In this document: in pieces, positions 24,021 to 35,760 of the stretch | Numbering within the stretch: position 1 is the stretch's first letter | Layout of the letters: every line of letters starts with the position of its first letter | Source of the DNA: Cryptomeria japonica | Lineage: Eukaryota > Streptophyta > Pinopsida > Cupressales > Cupressaceae | Reading direction: 5' to 3' | Length of the DNA: 64,000 bases | Assembly: GCF_030272615.1 (NCBI RefSeq) | Contig: NC_081408.1 | Span: forward strand, 198,612,841-198,676,840 | Notes under the pieces: generated by a model | What the model was told of the DNA's origin: nothing | What the model saw: only the letters and a program-made list of their open reading frames with translations | Database searches by the model: none | Position numbers and translations under genes: made by a program

Positions 24021-24249
24021 ACAATTTTTTTAAATTAGGTTGGCAAGAAGGATGATTTAGGTCAAACTAATAATAAATTGAGAGAAAATGATTAAATTAG
24101 AGGATATAAGAATGACATGATATTGACAAATGGTGAAGACCAAACACATAATAAGAAGACATGTAAAAAAGGGAGACGTAGGTGTCGAGCATTTTTTAGT
24201 GTCTACAGTTAGACAAATTGATATCATTGGATCGAAATGGGGACAAAAT
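24021..24249 (+). repeat. LTR-like tail ending in GTGTCTACA, then one more minisatellite unit
   Basis: The AT-rich tail ends at CATTTTTTAGTGTCTACA (about 24190-24207), matching the terminus at 1479. One further minisatellite unit follows and is broken by the next copia element at 24250. The same tail with the same neighbours recurs at 34685-34968, so the segment was duplicated in tandem before the insertion. Confidence 0.6.
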
Positions 24250-24712
24250 TGTTGGTGTAATTATTTATTCATCTTGGATATAATTACACTTTACTTAAGT
24301 TTACTTAGGTACATGCATAACATTTTAGTTTGCATATGAGACACTTAGAGAGATGTGCTACATTGGGAGTGTGTATGTAGGAGAATTTCCACCTTTTCTG
24401 GTGTGATCTTGTTGTTACATTCCACCATTGGTGGGTGATCCACCTCATGTTGAATATTTTACTATTTCTCCTACCTACCCCCACCTACCCTTGCATCTCA
24501 TTCAGCCACATGCCATCATTGTGTGCTCTCTTGTCTCTTAGCCTTGCCTCAATAAGCAGGCTTATCATTCATTGTATGTAATAATCATGATCCAGTTGAT
24601 CTCTTTTGCATCTTAATAGGAATACAATTTATTCTTGTCATATTATATCTCTCTTGTCGTTGTGCTATCTATTGGTCTCTTTGATCTTGGTTGCTTTAAG
24701 AATAATCTCACA
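24250..24712 (+). repeat. 5' LTR of copia element 2
   Basis: Boundaries set by the AAAAT duplication and the adjacent primer-binding site. It differs from the 3' LTR by scattered substitutions and an extra ~10-bp CCTACC-type unit near 24476. Confidence 0.93.
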
Positions 24713-24726
24713 TGGTATTAGAGTGG
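24713..24726 (+). other. Primer-binding site (mutated initiator tRNA-Met type)
   Basis: TGGTATTAGAGTGG directly after the LTR is the standard TGGTATCAGAGC with C-to-T changes. Confidence 0.85.
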
Positions 24727-24818
24727 TTGGAGCACCATTGCATAGCCTTTGGAGAGATTTTATTGCGTCTTTGAAGGAGGTCAAAAGGTAGATCTGAGGA
24801 GCAGCATCTTATAGAGGT

Positions 24819-27800
24819 TGTCATGCCCAAACTTTTGGGCAAAAACGCAACAACAATTTTTTTTTTTCTAAAACAACTTAAAATACTAATTACTCAAAAA
24901 TAAAGATGAGATAAATAAATTTATCTAAGCTAAAGGTTAACTTAGACATAAATAATTGGGTTCCTAAAGTTCATTTAATTAACTCCACAATTATAACGTT
25001 ATAATTAAAACTAGACTAATTATACCCCAAAAGGGTCGTCACAACTTATTTATTAACTTAATTAATTTACTTAATTTTCCCCAGTTAAATTCTCCAATAA
25101 CTAATAAAGAGATATTAATTATCTCATATAGTATTTAATTGCTCTTGGACTATTTAAAATATGTTAACACACATTCTATTGGATTTAAAAATAATTAATT
25201 GAGTAATTGCAAATAATGTTTTTAAATTCGACCAATAAAGTTAACCAAGGTAAATATAATAATTTCCTAATAAATCACTCCATATTGATGTTGAATTTAA
25301 TTCCCCTTAGATATTAAATATCAACTATTTACTATTCGGCCAACATTGACCTTATAAGTTAAAATTTAACAATTTACCTTTAATAGATTTCAATATTAAA
25401 ATTTACAAAAAGAATTTAACTTAACCTCAATTCGGCCAACAAGTCAATCGGGCCAAGCCTGTGGGTCATGGCCCACAGAGACGATCGCAGTCACTCTGTG
25501 GGTTGCGGCCCACAGAGACGGTCGCAATCACTCTATGGGTAGCGGCCCACAGAGATGGCCAAAGCTGCTCGGTGGGTCACCGCCCACCGAGACGGCCACA
25601 ACTGCTCTGTGGGTTGTGACCCACAGAGACGACCGAAGCCGCCCTGTGGATTATGACCCACAGTGCGGCCAGACCAGCCCGACCTCTCCCATACTTCTCT
25701 CCCTCCTTTTTTTTAATCAATTACATATAGTTAACATTTTGATTTAAATAACTTTATATCTAGATTGATTTACTTTCCTCTAACATGCTTTTACAGAATG
25801 TAAAATATGACAGTATTTTTTTTATTTACAGCTGCAACTAACATCTTCTATAAATCATTTAATCCATTGGTCTAATAACAGAAAGATGCAATGTAAGATT
25901 AAAAAAAACATTTCTAAGATGTCTAATACTCTTTTTTTTTTTTTTAGCTACAGACATAAATAAATATTTCTTTCCTCTTAATAAAAATATTACACTACTA
26001 GCATTTAGATAATTTCATTTGTTTTTCAATAACAATAAGGACAAAATATAAATTTCATTCTCAATCTTTTTCTAGAAACTATATCAATAAAGAAATAATC
26101 CAACAATGCAATCTTCTCTTTGCAAGAACATATATACTTCAAATTTAAAATTCATCTTTATTACATGGTAAAAACTATTCCAATAGTTACATTTAGTACA
26201 TCATAGCTTCTTTTACTAAAATAAGAAGATAACTAAATCAAGCCTCTCATTTCTACTAAATGAGGGCTTATCAAATACATTTATTTTTACAACTAAAACA
26301 ATAAGAAATAAGATCATTCCAAACTTTTCTTTCCAATCTTTTCTCAATAAAACCTGCAATAAAAACTTATAGGTTGTGACCATGGAGGCTCACCTCCCAA
26401 CCTAGGCTTACAAGAAGCCACCCCCAAGCTAGAAGAACCAAGGCTAAATGAGAGACACACAAACAATACACAAACAAGCAAGAAAACTCACAACATACAC
26501 ACTCCCAACCCAAAGATAGACAACATCACTTATGTGACTTTTCAAGTGGGGTGAAGGTGGACCATATACCTAGAGGAGAATTCTGTAATTAAGAGAACAT
26601 AATGCCATTGCAAGGCTACCAACAAGCACATCCACAAGTTCCAAACTTGTCCCAACAATTCCTTATGTCCTCCAAGGCATACAAGCCTTCAACTCCCCTT
26701 ATGACCCCCATTGCCTAAAAAAAACACTATGTAGCAAGGGTCCCATAATCCCTTGTAAATCACTCTCTTCCAAAGAGAGCCTCTACACTCATAGGTTGTC
26801 AAACAACCCTTCACCCCAAGGCCACTCTACTCTCCCAAGGGTGAGTTTGGCCTTGAAAACTCCCAAAACAAAACTCAAAAATCACAATAAGAAAAGAAAA
26901 GAACACATAGGGAAGAAATCAACATCTTCCTAACACACTAAGATATTGACAATGAAAGAAACTATAACAAGCAATCTTTTCAAAAATACAACAACATACA
27001 AGAGCTAGAAAAACAACCAACCTTAAATATGCCAAAAGGATGATGAATCTTGTAGAAGAGCTTCCCAAATCCACTACCTTTTCCCCTCAAGACTTAGCCA
27101 AAAATCTTCCCAAAACTTACAAAAAATGCTCAAGAATGTAAATCTCCAAATATGGAGCGTGGGTGATCGAACTTCTCCCTCCCAAACTATTCCCTAAGAA
27201 GACACTCCTCACTCTTTCCAACCCTCTTGGGAAGGATGAAGGATGTTCATAGGTTGGTATTCTCAACACCTTACAAACTCTCTAGCCAAGGCACCTCAAA
27301 AAGGTAAAAGAAATGAGGAAGAGCAATGTCACTCATGAGGAGGGTTCTCTAACCTAGGAAGGCTACTCAAAAGTTGAAATTCAACCAATTTGAGAAACTC
27401 AACTTTTGAGGTGACAAAATAGTCCCTAGGGAGTGGACACATGGCTAAATTTGGCCTTCATCCATAGGTACATCATATGACCCACTAAAAATGCTCCTAA
27501 CTTGACCCTAGGAGTTAGTTTAACACTCTAGAATATCACCCAAAGTTTACCTACGGGTCAACCTTGAGTTGACCTTTCAAATGGCTCCATATCCAAGACT
27601 TTCTTGGGACCATACTAGGATAATTGAAAAATGCATTGATAAAACAAATTTCCTCCCAAAGGACATGTCATTGCCAACTCACTTTACAACACATGTGTCA
27701 AGTGACACTACAAAAGAATTACACATCACTAAAATACACATGGAAAATGTCCCTTTTTTGGAATTTATAAATTAAACAATTTCCAAATTAAACACACATT

Positions 27801-28325
27801 CCAAGCATAACATTTACAAATTAAAACACATTTACAAACGAGGTGTTGTCTCTCCAAATAGACAACCCTTGGCTTCACAAACACACATAGGTCTAGGCTT
27901 GATTTTCTGAATAGTTTCCATGGTCACATGGAATAATTTTCCTGCACATCTCACTTTGCACATTAGTAATTCCAAAAATCACATATAATATTACCATATG
28001 GAAAGAATACAATTCAGACATTGCATGCAATTTCATTTATAATAATCAAGTTTCCAATTATCTAATACCATCCACATAAAATAATCTACTAAATGGCATC
28101 ATCATAATCATCATGGAATTAAATCGTTTATAGAGCATGCATCCATAATTTTCTAGCATCAAAACAAAGTACTGCAAATAAAAGTAAATGACATAATCAT
28201 ATCAATGTTATCCAAAATATTGGATCATATAAAATCTATGTCCATAATGCATCAAAATATAGTATCAATAATAAGTCCAACATGAAAATAACTGAAATAC
28301 TATGATGGCTCGGGGTAGGCCCTCA
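24819..28325. mobile_element. Probable solo LTR (~3.5 kb) nested in the leader of copia element 2
   Basis: It starts TGTCATGCCCAAAC and ends GGCCCTCACA, the TG...CA form with a TGTCA(C/T)G start like the solo LTR at 4494. The flanks GAGGT (24814-24818) and GAAGC (28326-28330) match at three of five positions, with both differences transitions, so the duplication is only weakly supported. The interior has no protein domain: AT-rich sequence, a six-unit GC-rich hairpin array at 25457-25678, and CA-rich sequence from 26380 to 27300. Open frames such as 27569-27775 are not credible genes. Confidence 0.5.
25457..25678. repeat. GC-rich 37-bp tandem array of hairpin units
   Basis: Six units start at 25457, 25494, 25531, 25568, 25605 and 25642, exactly 37 bp apart without indels. 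Each holds an inverted repeat of the form CTCTGTGGG - 6 bp - CCCACAGAG. In unit 4 both arms change together to CTCGGTGGG and CCCACCGAG, so pairing is kept. The units differ elsewhere in the spacer. The 70-codon open frame over it is a translation of the repeat. Confidence 0.9.
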
Positions 28326-30184
28326 CAGAAGCCTCCTAGACCAGATCCGACCTTACCATTACGTCCGGGTGGCCGTTTCCATGAATTTTGACTATAAATT
28401 CGCCTATATTGGGTGAAAATCAGATTTCGGGCTTGGAGGGAAAATTTAGCCAATTTGGCTAACGGTATGGTTTTTTCAAAAAAATAAAAAAATTATGTGA
28501 AATTATTTTAAAATCGTATTTTAATTCACAGTTTTTTTAAAAAAAATTGTACAAGTTTGTTATATTGTTAAAAATAAATAAATAAATATATATATATATA
28601 TATAAAATACCTCCACCCCCCCGACATCGTACACTGTACGCTGTGCATGCCCCTGCCATCGTACCGCCACTGTAGCTGCACCTACTCCCGTCGTCGTGCT
28701 CCATCACTTCCCTGACTCCTTCTCAAGAAATCATAGCTCCCACCGACATTTTGCTTCCTGGTCACCCATTGTCGACCTTGCTTCTTTCGCCCGGTGCTTC
28801 CTCGACCGACGCTCTGCATTCGGCCTCCGACAACTCCCAACGGCCTCGACTTTGTCTTGTTCCTCACCACCAAATGCCCACACTTCTGGCGACCACTTCA
28901 TGACACAACTCGTAGCCCTGCCGCCGCCGCCAAAATCCTCCCTGCGCTGTGCTCCCATCCTCGGCTCGGCTGCAGTCTCCGACACCGCTCTCCTGTGTTC
29001 CTACCTGCTCCCAACCATTTGCTTTTCTCTCGTTGACGCATTCACCACCTCTACACTCCTCCCTGACCGGACTTCTCTCTTGGCAGTCGACTTTCGGGCA
29101 CTACAATAGTACTTCTCGTCGGTTCTGCACTTTCCCACTGTTGTAACTTTTTTGGCCATGACAATGCCATGTGGCCACTTCTAACTCGCCCACCTTGTAC
29201 AGTCAACATGTCCAGTAAACCTTTGTCTTGCCACCTGTGCGCCCACATCACTGTACGACCACACCATCAACATCATCTAGTCAGATTGACACATAGTCAT
29301 CCATACTGCCACTTGTATGTCCACGTCAGCAGACTGTACACCCACTCAGTAGACATGTCAACCTGTTGTACTAATACGTCATCAGCCCGATAAGCGAACA
29401 CGTCAATAGTTTCGTATGACACATCATCTGTACGAACTAATCAGATTGTGTCACGTCATCGGTCTATATTGTACGAACACCCAATCAAGCAGGGAGGTGA
29501 ATTTTTCGTGACGGCTAGACGACTACCAAATTTAAGCTAATGGATTGCTGACATCATTATTTTTTGCATTTTTTTAACTCCCCTCTCATTGAGCTTTTTG
29601 ATTTTGCAGTTCAACTTCAAATGACCATGTCTTGCTCATTTTTGCTCCTTTTTGGGTGCAATTTTTTTTTTTGAAATGAACTAATTTTTCGTTTACTTTC
29701 ACGTGGTGGTGTTATTTTTTGATTTGGGTGGACAAATTTTTCAGATATTCAGTTTTTGGTGACTGTACACCTATCCAATCCTCATTTCTGCAACTTCCAA
29801 GACTTTGTTCGGGGTCATACGAACTCCTTTTCAGGTGCTGTTTTTTTTTAAAGTGCATAATTTTTTGTCTACTTTCATAATCAGCTATAAGTTTGCAGTG
29901 ATTTTGAGTGGAAATTGTACTTTCAACATATGATCTTTTTTGGCCAATTCGGCACTTGTATTGGATAGATCTATACTTTTGGTCTTTTGCATTGCAGTTC
30001 TAAGCCTATTGGGGCAAGTTGTAAAACAAAATCAGAAGTCCACTTTTCCATTGTTTGTAGGTGGCCTATTGTACACGCACTACATATAAAGTACCAAAAT
30101 CATCATTTTTTATTTTTATTTTTTTTTGGGGGGGGTGGGTGTCTCTTGTGCTTTTGTTCTCTTGTATTCTTTCCTCTTGCTACT
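28326..30184 (+). other. Long leader of copia element 2 with a GC-rich tract
   Basis: No gene is recognised. From about 28600 to 29400 the base composition is strikingly C/G-rich compared with everything around it, with open frames on both strands (for example 28696-29109) that overlap one another and show no domain. From 29190 to 29480 the words ACGTCA(T/G)C and GTACGAAC/CTGTACG recur loosely. From 29580 the sequence becomes T-rich, with two related TTTTT(T)GAAATGAACTAATTTTTCG/AAAGTGCATAATTTTTTGTC stretches. It ends at the gag ATG. A poly-G run is at 30129-30137. Confidence 0.5.
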
Positions 30185-31675
30185 ATGGGTTCTACTAAGT
30201 TTCCTCTCTTAACTCCTCATAATTATGCTACTTGGAAAATTGATGCATGGAGTAAACTAATGGAAAAAAGGGTTAACTCATACATTGATGGAACTATTGT
30301 TGCTCCCACTGATTCCAATAGTCACTTGGATTGGCTCACGAAGAACATCATGGCAATTGGTACCTTAATAAAGTATGTACCAAAGGATCTCATTTTTCAT
30401 ATTGAGAAATGTACTTTAATTAAGGATGTTTGGCAAAAGTTTCAAGACTTGTATGGTCAAGTTGATGAGATTAGGGGATATCAAATTGATAGTGATCTCA
30501 CCATGTTAGATCCCAAGAACTTTGATACAATACAAGATTATGTCACTAAAGAAAAAGAGTTGAGGGCACAACTCAAAGATTGTGGCATTTATAAGAAGGA
30601 TACTCAATTGATCTTCAATTTGATGGGAAAGCTTCCACAAGAATATGCAACATTTGTTTCTAGTTTCCAAACTCATAGGATGACAATGGGTTCAAGCTAC
30701 ACAATGCCTACATTTGATGCTTTCACCGACATGTTGATGATGGAGCAAACTAAGTTGATAAGCATGGGCATTCTTAAGACTTCTAAGTCTCAATCATATG
30801 TGGCAACTCAAGGGAACAAAGGAAATCAAGGAAATGACAACTCAAACAAGAAGAAAGGGTAGTCAAAGCCTAAGGACAAAGCACCACCTTCTCCACAACA
30901 AGGAGATCCATCCTCTTCCAAGAAGGACAATTCACCAAAGAAGGAGAGACCAACTTGTGCCTATTGTAAAAAGGTTGGTCACGAGGAGCATCATTGCCAT
31001 TATAAGAAGATTGATGAGCTCCTACATATCCTCAAAAAGAACAACATTGATTTTCCTAATGCCTACAAGAAGGAGGATTCATCACCTTCCACTTCCTCAC
31101 AATCAAAGGGGAAAAGACAAACATTTATGGCAAAAACAAGTGGGAAGACTCACTCTTTTGGGACAAGAAAAGGACAAGCTCTCTATGCTACTACAAGTCA
31201 TGATTCAGGGAGATGACTTCTAGATTCAGGGGCTTCTCATCATATGGCGTCTTCACAGTCTATGTTCTCTTCATTAGAGCCTTGCACCATGCCACAAATT
31301 TTGATGGGCAATCATACATACATGGATGTGATTAGGAAAGGATATATTTCCATTGGGGATAACTCCTTCAATGATGTGTTGTGTGTACCCCATTCGACAA
31401 ACAATCTTCTTTCCATCTATCAAATCACACATGGGGCAACAAAGAAAACTGTGGAGTTCACACTTGAGTTAGTTATCATTAGAGACTTGGAGAGTAGAGC
31501 TATCATTGCGACTGGGGTTGTGGATCATGCATCTCGGTTATATTCCTTTTTAGATTTTGTTCCTATTGATGAGGATGATTTTACATGTGATGATTCTTCA
31601 CATGATGATTCAGATTTTGAGGAGAACTTTGGGTACTTGAACTTGGGTGATGCAGAGGTCCTAGTATCGGTATAA
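30185..31675 (+). pseudogene. Copia gag-protease frame with two in-frame stops
   Basis: One 497-codon frame starting at ATG 30185 (MGSTKFPLLTPHNYATW). The gag part has the UBN2 capsid-type layout (KDVWQKFQDLYGQVDEIRGYQ, KLPQEYATFVSSF). A TAG at 30860 follows a Lys/Asn-rich linker. Beyond it, in frame, is an intact zinc knuckle CAYCKKVGHEEHHC. A TGA at 31214 (a Trp codon is expected) precedes the protease core LLDSGASHHM, where the catalytic DSG is intact. The frame ends at 31673-31675 after an acidic stretch. Two point nonsense mutations and no frameshift suggest it is less decayed than copia element 1 in this region. No integrase follows. Confidence 0.9.
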
Positions 31676-33238
31676 GATAGGTTCCCCTAATCCAAGAACA
31701 CACCAAGGACCCTAGAAATAACACAACACTCCAAGGGTTAAGGAACGTCAGTTTGAAAAGTCCCACATCCCTTTCTTCTAAACAAAAGACTACCGGTACA
31801 AGGTCTCTTTCATTTATCGGTACAAAGTCTCTTGCATTGATCAGTACAAGGACCCTATGGTCAATAATGGTTTGGTCCCTTCTCCAATGAAACAATGAAT
31901 ATTTAAAGTTTGATTTTATGTCCCCTAGGTCAGGGAGACCTCCTTCAATCATTGAATTCAAGTTCCCTCTACCGATTTGGGTAACTGCTGCAACAAGGCC
32001 CACAAAGCCTAGTAGCCTTGCCAAACCAATTTTCCACACTTAACTATTTATTTCTACAAAAGACCAAACAACAAATCTTGGATTTGGATACCCTTTTGGG
32101 AGTTACAAAACATATCCTAAGGGTTCTTACCGGTAGGGAACACAAGAATCCAAACCCTACTTTGGTTAGGAGACCGATATAACCTAATTAGACCTATTTT
32201 ACAAAGGAGTGTGTAGACACAGACCTTAACTCACCAAAAAAATTCAAGGAATACTCTTAAGAAATTTAAAATACACCAATTCCTAACTCTTAGGCCATGA
32301 TAAGACCTTTAACCCCTGATGTGAGACCTGTTTGCTTACACTTGTTGGTGGCCACATGGAGTTGCCCACCTTAATGCATCAAACCCTCGCCTCCAACTGG
32401 TCCTAACCTGAAAAAGGCCTTTAAAATCCTAGAATACATTGGCCATACTTGCATGCCCTCCAAAGCTGTGAACCACCAATGAAGGATCAACAAGGTAAGG
32501 CCATTTCTTTGCAAAACCCTAGACAAAACTGTCAAATCTAGAACACTTCCAGAAATTTGCCGATTTCTTCCTTGTCTTGGTGGATTAGGACCTCAAACTT
32601 GATGCATCTGAAAGGTGATTGACCACTCTAACACATCTCATTGGTTTCCTAATTCCAAAACGATCGTACAGTACGGTACACCGTGTAGAATAACGGAATT
32701 GCAGGAAATTCTCAGAAATATATTACTTCAATGATGTCAAAAGTTTACAAGTCATTCTCTCCTATTCTCTCCTCCCAATGATGATTGGGGATGACATTTT
32801 ATACCTTCCTCAATGGTTATCAACCACCTTTTGAACTGAGGTTACCATTGAAAGGAAGTTGCTATTTGCAACCAAAAGTTGTCAACAAAGTTGTCAAGTT
32901 TGAGCAACTTTTGACATATGTTAAATCCGCCTACCTAGAGATGTTTCAACATGTCCTAAACCTTCCTAAGACATATCCAACACATAAACACCTAGAAAAA
33001 TACTCAACCAAATACCCCTAGGCCCATATGCCCATGGTGGCTTATCAATTTGCCAAATCCATGTCATTGGGTAACAAGGTGGTGTTTATTACAAACAAAT
33101 CAAACATCAAACATCAAACAAACAAGACTACCCTATTGCATAGATTGAAAGGTCACATTCTCATGTGTGTCCTTTAACCTTTATCACTCTTATTAGCTTA
33201 GTCATGAGGTGCTCCTACACCATTGGGGATTATCACAT
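31676..33238. other. Non-coding insert where copia pol is expected
   Basis: No integrase or RT motif is found on either strand. Three short units with (C/T)(C/A)GGTACAA(G/A)GTCTCTT lie at about 31792-31850. On the minus strand GGTATAAAATGTC (near 32800) resembles a TATA box of a reverse-oriented LTR, so an LTR fragment may have been inserted, but no matched ends or duplication were found. The 152-codon minus frame at 31581-32039 overlaps gag-pro and has no domain; it is a shadow. Confidence 0.4.
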
Positions 33239-33716
33239 GTGACCCCGTTCTTGAGCCTTGCATTTCATCTCCTCCTATTGATATCACATCACCTATTGCA
33301 CCTAATGATGCAAATGATGCGACAGTTTTGCCTTCTTGTGATTCAGTGTAGCAGGATATAACTTGTCTTCCAGCTTTAGTTTCTTGGGATGAGTACTTGA
33401 CAGACATTGCAGGTTTATTTGTGGAGTCCTATATTGCAGATTTGGGAGACATCATTGATGATACCCATCTTCTCTTTGATGAAGATGATCCTTCTTCAAT
33501 TGTTACGAGGGAACACTCTGACCCTCTTGTTCATTCTCTACATGATCATCCTTTTGAGGTTGACATGATTGTAGATTCTTATGTACAACAGTTGGATGAG
33601 GTCTCTTTATCCTTAGAGGAGACATGTGAGTCTTTGGGACATGTTCTACATTCATCTCCATTAGATCTTGGAGTGCCTTTTTTAGCAGTGTGGATCAGTA
33701 CACCACCTTTGTAGGG
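33239..33716 (+). pseudogene. Unidentified acidic reading frame near the 3' end of copia element 2
   Basis: Frame beginning near 33239 with a Pro/Asp-rich stretch, one in-frame TAG near 33348, then 105 open codons ending TAG at 33712-33714. It is rich in Asp, Ser, His and Leu (for example LGDIIDDTHLLFDEDD). The codon pattern and continuity across the stop suggest former coding. I recognise no domain; it is not integrase, RT or RNase H. It may be an extra ORF of this non-autonomous element. Confidence 0.4.
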
Positions 33717-34225
33717 GGTAACTTTCAGCATCAACATGGGGACACTTGAGTAGTTTTCAGAGACTTCATTCATCATGAGTTTTTTCCCTACATCTTCCCT
33801 TCATGATTGGGGAGACTTCATGGATACACCTTTGTCTCTTCCCAAGGGGAGGAACATTGTTCGATGTTCATGGAGCAATTTCTTCATTCATTTTTCGAGT
33901 TTTACCATTGATGCAAATTCTACATTGAGGGGGGGGCTAGCTAGTCTCTCTTCTTTCTCTTCTTCTCTCATATAGGGGGGACTTTTTCCTCACATGGGGT
34001 TTTGTCCTTCACATACTTCTTTGAGGGTTCTTTGTATAGTTTTCATCTCTCTTTTGGGGGATAGTTTTTCCCATTGGGTTTTTCTCTGTTTCCCTGCTTT
34101 ATGGGAGATTGCATTTGCATTTGTACATGGGTACCTAACATGGCCTTGTAGCCGGGACCCATCTTGCATTGCTTAGTTGCATTGTAGACTTAAGTGCATT
34201 CCCCTAAGTTGCACTTAAGGGGGGG
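33717..34225 (+). other. 3' untranslated region and polypurine tract of copia element 2
   Basis: Non-coding, T/G-rich, with several G runs (33931-33937, 33976-33981). It ends in GCACTTAAGGGGGGG (34211-34225), a polypurine tract abutting the 3' LTR at 34226. Confidence 0.75.
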
Positions 34226-34679
34226 TGTTGGTGTAATTATTTTATTCATCTTGGATATAATTACACTTTACTTAAGTTTACTTAGGTACATGCATAACAT
34301 TGTAGTTTGCATATGAGACACTTAGGGAGATGTGCTACATTGGGAGTGTGTATGTAGGATAATTTCCACCTTTTATGGTGTGATCTTGTTGTTACATTTC
34401 ACCATCGATGGGTGGTCCACCTCATGTGGAATATTTTACTATTTCTCCTACCTACCCTTGCATCTCATTGAGCCACATGTCATCATTGTGTGCTCTCTTG
34501 TCTCTTAGTCTTGCCTTTATAAGCATGCTTATCATTCATTGTATGTAATAATAATGATCCAGTTGATCTCTTTTGCATCTCAATAGGAATACAATTTATT
34601 CTTGTCATATTTTATCTCTCTTGTCATTGTGCTATCTATTGGTCTCTTTGATCTTGGTTGCTTCAAGCACAATCTCACA
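34226..34679 (+). repeat. 3' LTR of copia element 2
   Basis: Starts TGTTGGTGTAATTA, ends AATCTCACA, and is followed by the AAAAT duplication. It matches the 5' LTR along its full length. Confidence 0.93.
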
Positions 34680-34968
34680 AAAATGATGTCCATAGGATTG
34701 AAATGGGGATAAAATGATATCAACATATGTGAAATTGGGACAAATTGATATCATTGGATATAAAATTGGGATGAATTGACAAATTTTTTTAATTAGGTGG
34801 CCAAGAAGGATGATTTAGGTCAAAGTGATAGAAAATTGAAAGAAAATGATTAAATTAGAGGATAGAATAATGACATGATATCGACAAATGGTGAAGACCA
34901 AACACACAATAAGAAGACATGTTAAAAAGGGAGACATAGGTGTTGAACATTTTTTAGTGTCTACATTT
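34680..34968 (+). repeat. Minisatellite remnant and LTR-like tail, second copy
   Basis: After the duplication the sequence resumes the ~30-bp minisatellite (GATGTCCATAGGATTG...) and repeats the tail seen at 23925-24207 almost base for base, again ending TTTTTTAGTGTCTACA at 34968. Confidence 0.8.
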
Positions 34969-35760
34969 AGGCTTCAAATTCACTTGCATAGTAGTTTCAT
35001 GCAAACACTTAACAAAATTTGTTGCTTAATTTCTAACAATATAAATGATTCTTTATAATTTTTTAATTAAACACAAAGAATAATTTAGAATCTCCACCTA
35101 TAATGATAAAGGTGCCATAAAATAAAAAAATTAAATTAGATTATTATAAAACAAATACTTAAATTAATTTAAAAATTAGATAGAACTACTTATATCTCTC
35201 GTAGCTCTCTTATTCCCTGATCATGGATCACATAATGTGATCGAAATGTTGATACAAAAAATTCCCACACAATCTAATCCAAAATGAAAAACATTAAAAA
35301 AAAACAAACCAACTTAATAAACAAGTGCATGGAACCACTTTAAGCTCCATGGAACCTTGTTGTTTTTTATTTGAAAGCAACGGTATCTAAGATGCTAACC
35401 CTTAAACATAATCATAGACTATCCACAAAACTTCAACAACAAAAACCTAGACGAAAGTTCAACAAAAAGTAACCAAATACGAGTTCAGCGTAAATTAAAA
35501 ATGACATGATGTTTATAACCTTCTCCTAGTGCTAAGAAAAGGAATTTGAAAGGAATTTGAAGAGTATGGTCTCCAACAATTCCTAGGTTTTTTTTTTTTA
35601 ACCTTGCTCTTACAACAAGATATCCAACCCTTTTCTCTTAGGTGGGCCATGGTGTGTGTAGTAAACCCTGAGACCAAAAGGGAAAAAATGTGGCATCTAG
35701 AAGTCCCGTTAACGCGTGCGCTATTTGGTCCTTTCAAACTTTAGAGAAAAACAATTCTTT
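34969..35760. other. Intergenic sequence, no gene seen
   Basis: AT-rich to about 35350, then mixed. No recognised protein domain or repeat end. The 74-codon minus frame at 35513-35737 has no recognised domain. Confidence 0.4.

Larger units (their letters stand above)
24250..34679 (+). mobile_element. Non-autonomous copia-type LTR element (10.4 kb) with a nested insertion
   Basis: LTRs of 463 bp (24250-24712) and 454 bp (34226-34679) both start TGTTGGTGTAATTA and end AATCTCACA. A perfect 5-bp target-site duplication AAAAT flanks the element (24245-24249, 34680-34684). It has a primer-binding site and polypurine tract. It keeps gag and the protease core but has no integrase, RT or RNase H, so it would have needed another element's enzymes. 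It has a very long leader interrupted by a probable solo LTR, and an extra unidentified reading frame near the 3' end. Confidence 0.9.

Noticed and set aside
28696-29109. 137-codon open frame in the GC-rich tract
   Set aside because: Overlapped by equally long frames on both strands, no domain, and GC-rich sequence has few stop codons by chance.
31581-32039. 152-codon minus-strand open frame
   Set aside because: Overlaps the end of the clear copia gag-pro frame on the other strand and runs through short repeats; no recognised domain.
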